Shown: positions 28,311 through 37,657 of the stretch, in pieces
Layout: each line of letters opens with the position of its first letter
Position numbering within the stretch: the first letter of the stretch is position 1
Notes under the pieces: model-generated
The model's database searches: none
What the model saw: the letters and a program-made list of their open reading frames with translations, nothing else
What the model was told of the DNA's origin: nothing
Assembly: GCA_937899725.1 (NCBI GenBank)
Contig: CALCCA010000075.1
Location: 1-64,000, forward strand
Origin: an uncultured Halomicronema sp.
GTDB lineage: Bacteria > Cyanobacteriota > Cyanobacteriia > Phormidesmidales > Phormidesmidaceae
Direction: 5' to 3'
Length of the DNA stretch: 64,000 nt
Program-made: the position numbers and the translations under genes

Positions 28311-29129
28311 ATGATCATTGCGCAAATATCGGATCTGCACGTGCAGCCAGCAGGCCAGCGGGCCTACGGCATTGTCGATACGAACCGTTTACTAGCGGCG
28401 GCAATCGACCAGCTCAATCGTCTGCAGCCGCAACCTGATCTCGTGATCGCGAGCGGTGATTTAGTCGATGAGCGCACCGCAGCTGAGTATGAAATGTTGA
28501 AAGCGCTGCTGGCCCCGCTGCGCGCCCCGCTGTATTTGGCGATGGGCAACCATGACAATCGCACGGCCTTTCGCACTGTGTTTCCCGACTTGCCGTACTT
28601 GCCCCCCACCGGCTTTGTACATTACGTGCTGGAAGAGTATCCGGTGCGCATTATTGTGCTCGACACGTTGGTCGATGGCGCCGGCTATGGCGATATGGAT
28701 GCTGAAAGGTTGACTTGGCTGCAGGCGCAACTGGCTGCTCAACCCCATCAGCCGACCATCATCTTTATGCACCATCCGCCCTTTGCCACTGGCCTGCTGG
28801 GGATGGATCAGTCTCGCTGTCGGGGTAACGAAGCCCTCGCCGATCTCATCGCGCAGCATCCTAATGTGCAGCGGGTGGCTTGTGGTCACCTGCACCGCTC
28901 GATTCAAACGATGTGGGCCGGTACCGTGGGCAGTGTGGCGCCTAGCGTCGCCCATCAAGTTGCCCTCAAGCTGAGCGAAGCCCAACCCCCCGCCCTAGTG
29001 ATGGAGCCGCCCGCCTTTCACCTCCACCTGTGGGATGACGCTACGGGACTGGTCACCCATACGGCTTTTATCGGCGAGTTTGCCGCCTATTCTTGTCAGA
29101 CGAAAGCGGCGATCGCCCTCTACGCTTAA
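28311..29129 (+). CDS. Metallophosphoesterase, CpdA/GpdQ-like
   Basis: A 272-residue calcineurin-like phosphoesterase with all five metal-binding blocks: ISDLH (DxH, residues 8-10), GDLVDE, GNHDNR, FMHHPP and GHLHR. The order and the 'QISDLHV' start match the CpdA/GpdQ group, which hydrolyses cyclic nucleotides (cAMP) or glycerophosphodiesters. Cyclic AMP hydrolysis is plausible, since cAMP is a signal in filamentous cyanobacteria and is also a ligand of SbtB encoded in this window, but this is inference. The start ATG 28311 follows GGAGGGAGA; the longer open frame has no ribosome site. Single gene. Confidence 0.87.
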   Translation: MIIAQISDLHVQPAGQRAYGIVDTNRLLAAAIDQLNRLQPQPDLVIASGDLVDERTAAEYEMLKALLAPLRAPLYLAMGNHDNRTAFRTVFPDLPYLPPTGFVHYVLEEYPVRIIVLDTLVDGAGYGDMDAERLTWLQAQLAAQPHQPTIIFMHHPPFATGLLGMDQSRCRGNEALADLIAQHPNVQRVACGHLHRSIQTMWAGTVGSVAPSVAHQVALKLSEAQPPALVMEPPAFHLHLWDDATGLVTHTAFIGEFAAYSCQTKAAIALYA

Positions 29130-29280
29130 ATCAAATGTGGCCGGCCAACTGGGGTAGGTGGCAGTGGACAGGCCCAACTCAGAACAGTTCTTGGCCGCTG
29201 CTGACCAGCGATTCAGCCCGCGAAGACCGACGAAGGGCTGCAGCCTCTACAATTGATTCCACAGGTTTTTGAGCGGGCCT

Positions 29281-31524
29281 ATGCCACTTCCTACTAGGAA
29301 ACCGGAACTGCCGTCTAATTTATGGCGGGCTCGGTTATCGCGTCGCATCGTATTTTGGGTCTTTATCAGCATTGTGGTGATTGAGGCAATCATCCTCGTA
29401 CCTTCAGTGCTACGTCGCGAGCGCGAACTGTTGGAATATCTGCAGGCGCTGTCGGGTGCGCAAGCCGAAGGGGTACTCAGCACCAAGGGCGACCTGAGTA
29501 CGGCAAACGATGCCAAAGTGCTCGACAGCCTCGAAAGCTTGCTGAGCAATGAAGTGGTTTTAGGAGGCGCGCTCTATCGCACCGATCGCACCCCGGTCGG
29601 TGAATTTGGCGAAGTCCCAGAGCTAACTCTTGAGGCTGCCTTATCACAGGCCCAAAGCCAGAGTGGTGGCGATCGTTATAACCGGCGCACGCAGCGTTAT
29701 GATGCGCTGTCGCAGATGGTCTCTCTCGGGGGACGATACTATCTGATCATTCGCCACGATGCGACCTGGGTCGGGCGCGAGTTTTACTTCTTTATTGCCC
29801 GCATCACGGGTCTCGTGTTTATTATTTCGGTATTTGTCACTGGGGCGACGATGGTCGTGCTCGATCGCTTGGTGATTTCTGCCGTCTTAGCCCTGCGGCG
29901 TGATCTGCGGCAGGCGGGCCAGTCCATTCGCCAAAATGAAGATGTGCGATCGCTGTCCTTTGAGTCGGTCAAGCGCGAAAAGCTCCGACAGGATGAACTG
30001 GGCGACGTCATCACCACCTTTGAAGAAATGGTGAATCAAGTCGGTGCGGCCAACACGGAACGGGATCACGCCGAAGCCGCCCTACGCCTCTCCGAGGAAA
30101 AGTTTTCAAAATCGTTTTATGCCAGCCCCAACCCCATGAGTCTGAGCATTTTTGAAACGGGGGAGCTGCTCGAAGTCAACGATAGCTTTTTGGGCCTCTA
30201 TGGGGCGAGCCGCGACGCCGTGGTGGGCAAAACTGCTGCTGACTTGGCCCTTTGGGCTGATCTAAGCGATCGCGAGGCGCTGTTAACAATCCTCCAAAAA
30301 CAAGGATTCGTCCGCAATCAAGAATATCGGTTTCGCACCGCTAGGCAGCGCTACCGCATCGTGCTTTACTCGGCAGAAATCGTTTTTTTGGATGGTCAAC
30401 GCTGCATTCTTTCCGTTTCTAACGACATTACCGAGCGCAAAGCTGCCGAAGAAGCGCTGATCGAAAGCGAACAGCGTTTTCGCACCTTGATTGACCAAGC
30501 CACCGATGCCCTGTTTGTCGTGGATACTGATGGCCGCCTGATCGATGCCAATCGCGAGGCTTGCCATACGCTGGGCTATACCCGCGACGAGCTGCTGCAG
30601 TTGTCAGTCCCAGACGTGCAAAAAGCGGTGAGTCTCACTGAGCTAGAGCATGATTGGCAGCTGCAGCCCGGTGAGGCCACTACCCGTGAGGGCATCCACC
30701 AGCGCAAAGACGGCAGTCAGTTTCCCGTTGAGGTGCGTTTGGGACGCATTGAAATTGGGGGGCGATCGGTGCTGCTGGCGCTAGCTCGCGATATCACGAC
30801 CCGCCAACAAATGGCCCAAGCTCAAGCGCGACTGGCCGAAATTGGCGAACTCGCGGCCATGATCGTCCATGAAGTCCGCAATCCGCTGACCACAGTCCTC
30901 ATGGGCCTCCATTCTTTTGAACAGATGGATTTGCCCGATCGCGCCAAGATGCGCCTGGCTTTTGCGCTAGAAGAATCTGAGCGACTGCAGCGGCTGCTCA
31001 ACGAAATTTTGATGTATGCCCGTGAGCAGCAGCTAGATCTGGCGCCGTTAGAGGTGGGGCCATTTTTGCAAACGCTGAGCGATGAATTTAGCCATCAGCC
31101 CGTGGCGACTGAACGCACCCTCAAAACTCGCGGCCTCGATCAGGCGGGCCATATTGCCGGCGATCGAGATCGGTTGAAACAAGTGTTTATCAACCTGCTC
31201 AGCAACGCTTGCGAAGCAGCCCCCACCGATGAGGTGATCACCTGCACCATGGTCGAAGGCCCTGACTGTGTGGTGGTGACGGTGCACAATGGCGGCCCCC
31301 CGATTCCCGCCGATGTGCTGCCTAAGTTAACTCAGCCTTTTTTCACCACCAAATCGAGCGGCAATGGCTTGGGCCTCGCCATCACCCGCCGCATCATTGA
31401 AGCCCACGGCGGCACTCTGCATTTTGCCTCAACGGCTGAGGCGGGCACCACCGTGACGGTACAGCTGCCCGTTCACCTCACCTGCAGTGTGAATGGCGAT
31501 GACATGGATGCTGCAAGTCCCTGA
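29281..31524 (+). CDS. Membrane sensor histidine kinase with two PAS domains
   Basis: A 747-residue hybrid of sensing modules with a class I kinase core. Transmembrane helix 1 at about 22-42, an extracytoplasmic region (about 43-170), helix 2 at about 174-198, a HAMP-like linker with KREKLRQDELGDVITTFEEM (first 20 of the block), PAS 1 (about 270-395, ending ITERKAAEEAL), PAS 2 (about 400-515, ending DITTRQQ), HisKA with the phosphorylated His in MIVHEVRNPL, and HATPase_c with NLLSNACEAA (N box), GNGLGLAITRRIIEAHGG (G2). The start ATG 29281 is preferred to a TTG 12 bases before. No response regulator gene is adjacent, so its partner is unknown. Confidence 0.9.
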   Translation: MPLPTRKPELPSNLWRARLSRRIVFWVFISIVVIEAIILVPSVLRRERELLEYLQALSGAQAEGVLSTKGDLSTANDAKVLDSLESLLSNEVVLGGALYRTDRTPVGEFGEVPELTLEAALSQAQSQSGGDRYNRRTQRYDALSQMVSLGGRYYLIIRHDATWVGREFYFFIARITGLVFIISVFVTGATMVVLDRLVISAVLALRRDLRQAGQSIRQNEDVRSLSFESVKREKLRQDELGDVITTFEEMVNQVGAANTERDHAEAALRLSEEKFSKSFYASPNPMSLSIFETGELLEVNDSFLGLYGASRDAVVGKTAADLALWADLSDREALLTILQKQGFVRNQEYRFRTARQRYRIVLYSAEIVFLDGQRCILSVSNDITERKAAEEALIESEQRFRTLIDQATDALFVVDTDGRLIDANREACHTLGYTRDELLQLSVPDVQKAVSLTELEHDWQLQPGEATTREGIHQRKDGSQFPVEVRLGRIEIGGRSVLLALARDITTRQQMAQAQARLAEIGELAAMIVHEVRNPLTTVLMGLHSFEQMDLPDRAKMRLAFALEESERLQRLLNEILMYAREQQLDLAPLEVGPFLQTLSDEFSHQPVATERTLKTRGLDQAGHIAGDRDRLKQVFINLLSNACEAAPTDEVITCTMVEGPDCVVVTVHNGGPPIPADVLPKLTQPFFTTKSSGNGLGLAITRRIIEAHGGTLHFASTAEAGTTVTVQLPVHLTCSVNGDDMDAASP

Positions 31525-31685
31525 AATCAGCTGGTGGTGATCGCGGGGCAACCCGTACCTCGACCTTCGGAATTTACCGCCGCTGCCGCCTGAAGTCCTG
31601 TTTAACCTTTCGTTACAATCAGGACATTAAAGCGGATTGATAGCGCAACCGGTCAAGCCGCGTTCAACGTTTTCGAGGTGCCCAC

Positions 31686-32825
31686 ATGAACGGCAACTTA
31701 CGGGTCGGGAACCTGTTCGGGATTCCCTTCTATGTCAATGTTTCTTGGTTTTTAGTTTTAGCCCTAATCACGTGGAACTACGGCAGCGCCCTGTCTGGGG
31801 CCTTTCCCACGTTACCCGGTACGCTGTCTTGGCTGTTGGGCTTGGCGGCGGCGCTGCTGCTGTTTAGCTCGGTGTTAGCTCATGAGCTGGGTCACAGCTT
31901 TGCGGCCATTCAGCAAGGGATTGGCGTCAACTCCATTACGCTGTTTTTGTTCGGCGGGCTCGCGGCCCTCGAAAAAGAGTCCGATAATCCTGGCGGTGCC
32001 TTTAAGGTGGCGATTGCCGGGCCGGTGGTCAGTCTGGTGTTGTTTGTGCTGCTTTCTACCGTGGGTCAGGTGTTCGCTCTGGGCGGGCCGGTGGGCGCAA
32101 TTGTGTCGCTGTTGGCTTACATCAACTTGGCCTTAGGCGTGTTTAACCTGCTGCCCGGTCTGCCGCTAGACGGGGGCAACGTGCTCAAGGCGATTGTTTG
32201 GAAGGTGACCGGTAACCCTTATAAGGGCACCGCGTTTGCTAGTCGGGCCGGACAGGTGATTGGCTGGTTAGCGATCGGCATCGGGACTGCCGCCATCCTA
32301 CGCATCAGCACGTTTGGCAGTAGCTGGACGCTGCTCATCGGCTGGTTCTTGCTGAGCAATGCTAATCGTTCTGCTCAATCAGCATCAGTACAACAGCGTC
32401 TGGATGGTCTCACCGCCCAGGATGCGCTGGTCGACAACAGCCCCATCGTGGCTCAGCAAGCTTCGTTGCGAGAGTTTGCCGACGAGGTATTGCTGAACTC
32501 AACGAGCAACTGGCAGCGATTTTTAGTCGTGGATACCGAGGGCCAGCTAGTCGGCACCATATCGGTAGAGGCGCTACAGACGGTGTCTCGCGATCGCTGG
32601 GCCGTGACGACCGTAGGCGACGTGATGACAGCCGAAACGGCACTCACCACCATTCGCTCTAACGAATCACTCCTCGACGTTGTGCAAACCCTCGAAGCGC
32701 AAAAGCTCTCGGTGCTTGCTGTGATTCGCGACAACGGTCAGCTTATGGGCTTATTGGAGAAGCAGGCGATCGTCCGGCTCATGCAAGGGCAGGCGTCTAA
32801 AATCAATCCGGTACCGGCCAAGTAG
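31686..32825 (+). CDS. Site-2 protease (M50 family) with CBS domains
   Basis: A 379-residue intramembrane metalloprotease. The zinc site is HELGH (66-70) and the third ligand is Asp162 in LPGLPLDGGN. About five to six transmembrane helices span residues 10-225. Two CBS domains follow (about 240-375; LVVDTEGQLVGTISVEAL, VIRDNGQLMGLLEKQAIV), which in other proteins sense adenine nucleotides. The arrangement matches the cyanobacterial and chloroplast S2P-CBS group, whose members cut anti-sigma or other membrane regulators in stress. ATG 31686 follows a GAGG about 8 bases upstream. TACAAT at about 31613 may be its -10 box. Confidence 0.9.
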   Translation: MNGNLRVGNLFGIPFYVNVSWFLVLALITWNYGSALSGAFPTLPGTLSWLLGLAAALLLFSSVLAHELGHSFAAIQQGIGVNSITLFLFGGLAALEKESDNPGGAFKVAIAGPVVSLVLFVLLSTVGQVFALGGPVGAIVSLLAYINLALGVFNLLPGLPLDGGNVLKAIVWKVTGNPYKGTAFASRAGQVIGWLAIGIGTAAILRISTFGSSWTLLIGWFLLSNANRSAQSASVQQRLDGLTAQDALVDNSPIVAQQASLREFADEVLLNSTSNWQRFLVVDTEGQLVGTISVEALQTVSRDRWAVTTVGDVMTAETALTTIRSNESLLDVVQTLEAQKLSVLAVIRDNGQLMGLLEKQAIVRLMQGQASKINPVPAK

Positions 32826-32841
32826 CCTAACACGGTCGGCT

Positions 32842-32875
32842 GACACCGGTTCAAACAGAAACCTGAACCGGTGTC
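32842..32875 (+). terminator. Hairpin after the site-2 protease gene
   Basis: GACACCGGTTCA (32842-32853) and TGAACCGGTGTC (32864-32875) form a perfect 12-bp stem with a 10-base loop, 17 bases after the stop codon. No T-tract follows directly, but a second hairpin with T's starts 20 bases later. Confidence 0.7.
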
Positions 32876-32894
32876 TGGCCCGCTGGTTCATACT

Positions 32895-32931
32895 AAAAGC
32901 GCCGTTCACAATCACTGTGAACGGCGCTTTT
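32895..32931. terminator. Bidirectional terminator between the protease gene and the initiator tRNA
   Basis: AAAAGCGCCGTTCACA (32895-32910) and TGTGAACGGCGCTTTT (32916-32931) form a perfect 16-bp stem with a 5-base loop; the stem ends in TTTT on either strand. It lies 8 bases past the 3' end of the tRNA on the minus strand. Confidence 0.85.
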
Positions 32932-32939
32932 AAGTTGCT

Positions 32940-33016
<77 letters not shown>

Positions 33017-33154
33017 TCGGCTTATCCACTATAGCGAATAATGTTCGAGTTAAACGAAAAACCGCGATTGAATCTCAATCGAATTCTCGATATCTTGCCG
33101 AAACGCGGTACAGCCACCGTCTGACTATCCGTAAATGAACACTTTCAGAACCGC

Positions 33155-33655
33155 TTATTCTGACGTGTCGTCTTGAGGCGACGTTGCCTCGACTTCTTCG
33201 GTGACAATATTGAGCTCTTTATCGAACGTTGTAGTGGCTTTTTCCAGTTCAGCGTTGAGAGCGGCGGCGGCGGCCTCATTAGCCGCTTTGAGCTTGGCAG
33301 CAGCGGCCGCTTGCTCGGCTTGCAGGACCTGCTCAATCTCCAGGCTGTTGGTTTCGATGATTTCCTCAGCAGCTATCGGCGCGGTCTCTACGCTATCGCT
33401 GGCCTGATCGTTCAGCTCATCCAAGGGCGCGATCGCGGCGTCTGGTTCGAGAGTGGGGGTGTCGTCTGGTGCCGCCGGGGTGTCGCTGGTCGTGATCACA
33501 CTGGCAGGGCGATCGCTCTGCTGCAGCTGATCCGATACCGATTCCAGCTGGGGTAAATCTTCTATGGCTGTTGGGCTACAGGCGGCGGTGCTGATCAATA
33601 GACACACTAACGCCAGAGTGGCGATGCAGCGTCGGCCGAGGGCGGTCAGTTTCAT
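33155..33655 (-). CDS. Lipoprotein with Ala/Glu-rich helical C-terminus
   Basis: A 166-residue exported lipoprotein. The signal ends in ISTAAC with the lipid Cys at 26. Residues about 27-90 are Asp/Pro/Thr-rich and probably disordered. Residues about 95-150 are a long Ala/Glu/Lys-rich helix (QVLQAEQAAAAAKLKAANEA and onward) likely to be a coiled coil. There is no known domain. The low-complexity make-up recalls periplasmic spacer or Lpp-like proteins that link envelope layers, but that is a guess. ATG at 33655 gives the typical lipoprotein signal; another ATG three codons earlier is equally possible. Single gene. Confidence 0.72.
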   Translation of the reverse strand: MKLTALGRRCIATLALVCLLISTAACSPTAIEDLPQLESVSDQLQQSDRPASVITTSDTPAAPDDTPTLEPDAAIAPLDELNDQASDSVETAPIAAEEIIETNSLEIEQVLQAEQAAAAAKLKAANEAAAAALNAELEKATTTFDKELNIVTEEVEATSPQDDTSE

Positions 33656-33896
33656 GGAGGGCATGGTTTTATGACTGAAGAGCAGCGCGAGAGCGGAGCG
33701 AAACGCTGAAGGATTGTGCAAATCACACCCCAATTTTAGGGGACTTTGAAACGGGTTCTCTCTAGGATTGGCGTTGCAGGTACAAAATCGGGTTGGCGCT
33801 GACAGTCTTGATCGGGTTGGCGGCTATTTATCGCTTTGGAGGGATGAAATTGCGCGATCGCGGCTGGCATAGTAGTAACACGAATAATTTGGCCCG

Positions 33897-34319
33897 ATGA
33901 ATAATACTGCCAAGCTCAAGCAACTCAACCGTATTCGCCGCCTCACTCGCCTGATGGATACGGCTTTCAAAGTGCCAGGGTTGGGCTTGAAGGTGGGGCT
34001 AGACCCGATTGTAGGATTAATACCGGGCGTTGGTGATGTGGTCTCAACCGCGACATCGGCCTACATCATCTTTTTGGCAACGCAGTTTCAGTTGCCGAAG
34101 GGAATGATTGGCAAAATGGCCATGAACGTCGGGTTAGAATTTTTGGTCGGCGCAGTGCCGCTGTTAGGCGACGTGTTTGACGCTTTCTTCAAGTCAAATG
34201 TGCGTAACCTGGCGTTACTAGAGGCGCATCTTCAAGGCACGTCGCCCACGTTACAGGCTGATGATGACTTAGACCTCGCCAGCGTTTCACCCAGCTTGGG
34301 TGAGGTTCGGAGCAGCTAG
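33897..34319 (+). CDS. DUF4112 membrane protein
   Basis: A 140-residue protein matching DUF4112: basic N-terminus with LNRIRRLTRLMDTAFKVPG, then GLKVGLDPIVGLIPGVGDVV, with the family's 'G.dpilgliPg.GD' motif, and MNVGLEFLVGAVPLLGDVFD, the second copy of a similar motif, then FFKSNVRNLALLE. Two hydrophobic hairpins dip into or cross the membrane. Function unknown. The stop codon TAG is shared, on the opposite strand, with the end of the truncated Uma2 gene (CTAG at 34316-34319), so the two genes end tail to tail with a four-base overlap. Confidence 0.85.
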   Translation: MNNTAKLKQLNRIRRLTRLMDTAFKVPGLGLKVGLDPIVGLIPGVGDVVSTATSAYIIFLATQFQLPKGMIGKMAMNVGLEFLVGAVPLLGDVFDAFFKSNVRNLALLEAHLQGTSPTLQADDDLDLASVSPSLGEVRSS

Positions 34320-34738
34320 GTTTGGCCGGTAGCTCTCTTTTCGCGGAGTGGTTTGAGAGAGTCACTGGGCGACCTTAGTTCCACTACAAAATCAGGACAC
34401 AATGGGCAAAAGCTTTCTCGTTCTTCTAGGGTTAGGGCTTCCCAACGAGACAGTTCTACCCAGGCCGCATCGGGTGAACGAAACGCCCCATTCGGCAGTT
34501 GAAACATCGTACTAGAGTCAAACGCTACGCCTAAACCGGTTTGCTGATTCCACACTCCCAACTGCATCAAAATGTTGAGGTTTCGGCGTCCGGTTTCACC
34601 ACTCGTTGGCGACATGATGACCAATTCTCCTGTGGCAGTGCGCTCCAACCTAGCCTCAAGATTCGCTTCACAGAGAGATTTAAAGGCGTCCTGGGTCAAT
34701 TGAGCCACAGGATGTAAATTCAGAGTTAAAGCCGTCAT
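34316..34738 (-). pseudogene. C-terminally truncated Uma2-family (DUF820) nuclease-like gene
   Basis: 140 codons matching the first two thirds of a Uma2 protein: a start like MTALTLNLHPVAQLTQDAF, the motif ERTATGELVIMSPTSGETGRRN (shortened to ELVIMSPTSGETGRRN), SPDAAWV with the active-site Asp, and CPDFVVELRSPSDSLKPLREK. Intact relatives of about 190 residues go on with a segment like 'M.EY..NG..LGWLIDP'. Here the match stops at LREK and six unrelated codons lead to a stop inside the end of the DUF4112 gene. The PD-(D/E)xK core strands are present, so some fold may remain, but a broken gene is more likely. Cyanobacteria carry many Uma2 copies, often broken. Confidence 0.75.
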
Positions 34739-34799
34739 GGTGTGGGTCGAGCCTCTCTAGACGCAAACCTTGCTTTAATCATAACGACCAGAATTAAGG

Positions 34800-37160
34800 C
34801 TACTCTGCTCGCTGCAGTTTGGTGAGTTTGGGGTCGATAATCTTGCGGCCCTGATTGGGAAACTTCACCGCCAGACAAATCTTGTTGCCCGCGCCAAAAA
34901 TGTGGGTCACTTCTCCCGCGCCGTAGGCATCATGCACCACAATATCGCCCACAGTCCAGTCAAATTCGTGGGCACCGCTGCCGGGTGTGGCGGCGACTTC
35001 CTTTTTCTGACGCACATCGCGGATGGAAGTAGTCATGCGCTGGGGCAACCCTATCCCTGCATTCGTGGTGATGTAATCCATCGGCAGCTCACCGAGAAAC
35101 AGTGAGGGGCTGGCCGGTTCGCGATTGCCGTAGAGTCGCCGCGCCCGCGCATAGGAAATAAACAGCCGCTCTTTAGCGCGAGTGATGCCGACATAGCAGA
35201 GGCGGCGCTCTTCTTCGATCGCAGCGGGGTCTTCGAGCGATCGAAAGTTGGGAAACAGTCCCTGCTCTAACCCGACGAGGAACACGACGGGAAACTCCAG
35301 GCCCTTAGAAGAGTGCAGCGTCATTAGCGAAACCGAGTTGCCCGCTTCGTTCACGTCATCCAAATCGGAGGCGAGGGAAGCATTAGCGAGAAAGGCGATC
35401 AGCGAACTGTCTTCGTTTTCTTCCTCAAATTGCAGCACCGCGTTGTAGAGCTCTTGTACGTTGCCGACTCGTTCCAGCGCTTCGTCCGTGCCTTCGGCTT
35501 TCAACGCATCCAGATAGCCAGAGTCTTCCAGCAGTTCTTGAATGATCTCCGAGCCCTTAGACTGATCGAGCTGGCCGCGATACTTCTTGATCAGCCGCGC
35601 AAATTCAAGGACGCCTTTGGCCGATCGCCCGGCCAAAGTTTTCACCGATGTTTCATCACTGAGAATTTCCCACAGGGGAATGTTGCCCAGGGTTTGAGTG
35701 GCCTGGTCGAGTTTGTCGATCGTGCCTTTGCCGACGCCGCGTCGGGGCACATTGATGACGCGCTTGATGCTAACGGTATCTGCCGGGTTGGCGATCGCCC
35801 GCAGGTAAGCCAGCACGTCTTTGATTTCGCGGCGATCGTAAAACCGCAGGCCGCCCACGACCTGATAGGGAATGCTGTAGCGGGTCAGGACTTCTTCAAA
35901 GGAGCGCGACTGGGCGTTAGTGCGATAGAGAATGGCAAAGTGCCCCCACTTCAGCTCGGGATGCTGAAACTCTAAATTGCGAATCTGCCCCACGACAAAA
36001 TCGGCTTCGTGCAGTTCATCTTCGGCCTTGTAGCAGAGAATCGACTCGCCCTCGCCTCGCGTCGCCCGCAACACCTTATCGATGCGCTCAGTGTTGTTCT
36101 CAATAATGTGATTCGCCACATCCAAAATGTTGGAGGTTGAGCGGTAGTTTTCCTCCAGTTTGATCATGGTGCGAGTGTCGTCGTCGGGCAGACTGTCGCC
36201 AAAGTCATCCTGAAAGTTCATCAAAATGGTGAAATCAGCCGCCCGGAAAGAATAGATGCTCTGGTCGGCGTCGCCCACGACAAAGGTGGAGCGGTTGCGC
36301 CAGTCGTTGAAGCGCTCCATCGATTCGCCATTGGTGGTGAGCAGGCGAATCAGATCGTACTGGGTGCGGTTGGTGTCTTGGTACTCGTCCACCAGAATGT
36401 GGCGAAAGCGATGGTGCCAATAGCCCAGCACTGATTCATTTTGTTGAAACAGCTTGACGGGGATGAGAATCAGGTCGTCAAAGTCGAGGGCATTGTTCTC
36501 AGCCAGGGCTTTTTCGTAGTGGCGATACACCTCGGCGATAATCTTGCCCCGGTAGTTGGGCTGATCTTTCTCTAGCTCTGCTGGGGTGAAGTTTTGGTTC
36601 TTCGCATTGCTGATGGCGTAGCGCACCGATCGCGGATTGAACTTTTTATCATCCAAGTTCATCTGCTTGGTGACAATGGTCTTCACCAGGCTCTGAGCGT
36701 CGGATTCATCAAAAATCGAGAAGGTCTTTTTCCACGTATAGCCGTCGGGGTGCTGGTACTTCTCAATGTCAAATCGCAAAATGCGCGAGCACAAGGCATG
36801 GAAGGTGCCAATCCACAGAAATTTGGTGACGTTTTTGTAAACGTGCGATTTGAGCTTGGTTTGCTCGTATTGCGGCAGTGTCGACAGCGACTTGCCATGC
36901 TTCGCTTCCGCTTCCTGCTCGGCAAACAGCACCTCAATCCGCTCTTTCATCTCTTTGGCGGCTTTATTGGTAAAGGTCACCGCCAAAATGTTTTCGGGGT
37001 CAACGCGGTGGTTGAGCACTAGGTTGGCAATGCGGAAGGTGAGGGCGCGGGTTTTGCCCGATCCGGCTCCAGCCACCACCAGCAGGGGGCCACAGAAGTG
37101 CTCAACGGCAGCACGTTGGGAAGGATTGAGCTTAACGAGAAAGTCGGTGGAAGCCGTCAT
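34800..37160 (-). CDS. pcrA: ATP-dependent DNA helicase PcrA/UvrD
   Basis: A 786-residue superfamily 1A 3'-5' helicase for repair and replication restart. Seen: Q-motif LNPSQRAAVEHF, Walker A AGAGSGKT (30-37), ILAVTFTNKAAKEMKER (Ia), WIGTFHALCSRIL (Ib), HILVDEYQDTN (II), VVGDADQSIYSFRAAD (III), LEENYRS (IV), VSLMTLHSSKGLEFPVVFL (V), EEERRLCYVGITRAKERLF (VI). The C-terminus ends in a Tudor-like domain (DWTVGDIVVHDAYGAGEVTHI, one residue trimmed) that contacts RNA polymerase in PcrA. The start ATG 37160 is preferred to a TTG six bases upstream. Confidence 0.94.
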   Translation of the reverse strand: MTASTDFLVKLNPSQRAAVEHFCGPLLVVAGAGSGKTRALTFRIANLVLNHRVDPENILAVTFTNKAAKEMKERIEVLFAEQEAEAKHGKSLSTLPQYEQTKLKSHVYKNVTKFLWIGTFHALCSRILRFDIEKYQHPDGYTWKKTFSIFDESDAQSLVKTIVTKQMNLDDKKFNPRSVRYAISNAKNQNFTPAELEKDQPNYRGKIIAEVYRHYEKALAENNALDFDDLILIPVKLFQQNESVLGYWHHRFRHILVDEYQDTNRTQYDLIRLLTTNGESMERFNDWRNRSTFVVGDADQSIYSFRAADFTILMNFQDDFGDSLPDDDTRTMIKLEENYRSTSNILDVANHIIENNTERIDKVLRATRGEGESILCYKAEDELHEADFVVGQIRNLEFQHPELKWGHFAILYRTNAQSRSFEEVLTRYSIPYQVVGGLRFYDRREIKDVLAYLRAIANPADTVSIKRVINVPRRGVGKGTIDKLDQATQTLGNIPLWEILSDETSVKTLAGRSAKGVLEFARLIKKYRGQLDQSKGSEIIQELLEDSGYLDALKAEGTDEALERVGNVQELYNAVLQFEEENEDSSLIAFLANASLASDLDDVNEAGNSVSLMTLHSSKGLEFPVVFLVGLEQGLFPNFRSLEDPAAIEEERRLCYVGITRAKERLFISYARARRLYGNREPASPSLFLGELPMDYITTNAGIGLPQRMTTSIRDVRQKKEVAATPGSGAHEFDWTVGDIVVHDAYGAGEVTHIFGAGNKICLAVKFPNQGRKIIDPKLTKLQRAE

Positions 37161-37297
37161 GGGCAAGGGGCAGCGTGGGGGCGAACATCCCTTAGTATGA
37201 CATTCCTGCCAACTTTGAACGTTTAGCTGGCAAGCATTCTAGACGAGTCTCTGCTTTGGCTTACTAGCAGGCATCGAGTCCATAGGGATGACTTTGC

Positions 37298-37657
37298 CTA
37301 TCCCTCGTAGTGAGTAGGTTCTAACAATAAGTAAAGGCCGTCCAGAATTTGGCGAACTCGTTGTGGTGACAAGGTGCCGATCTTTTCATTCAGTTGACTG
37401 CGATCGACCGTGAATACTTGAGAAATGTTAACGACGCTAGGCTTAGCCAGATTGGCTTCACCCTGATTCAGCAAGACATTGCCGGGCGCTTTGGCACGTT
37501 TGAGATTGGAAGTAAGCGCACAAACAACAACCGTCCGGATGTTGCTGTTATTGAAGTCGTTGTTTTGAATGACGACATGGGGATGCCGATAGCCGGGGGC
37601 TGAACCGATGGGATCGCCTAAATCAACCCAATAAATATCGCCTTGCTGGACTACCAT
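37298..37657 (-). CDS. MazF/PemK-type endoribonuclease toxin
   Basis: A 119-residue toxin. It starts with the family's 'GDIYWVDLGDPIGSAPGYRHPHVVIQ' pattern (key part QQGDIYWVDL and GYRHPHVVIQ), with the strand NIRTVVVCALTSNLKRAKAPGN, the Ser/Thr motif ALTSNL and the later SVVNISQVFTVDR. MazF toxins cut mRNA at short sequences and are held inactive by the cognate antitoxin. The start overlaps the stop of the antitoxin gene by 7 bases, as in typical two-gene modules. It lies about 130 bases from pcrA in a patch of toxin-antitoxin genes. Confidence 0.9.
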   Translation of the reverse strand: MVVQQGDIYWVDLGDPIGSAPGYRHPHVVIQNNDFNNSNIRTVVVCALTSNLKRAKAPGNVLLNQGEANLAKPSVVNISQVFTVDRSQLNEKIGTLSPQRVRQILDGLYLLLEPTHYEG

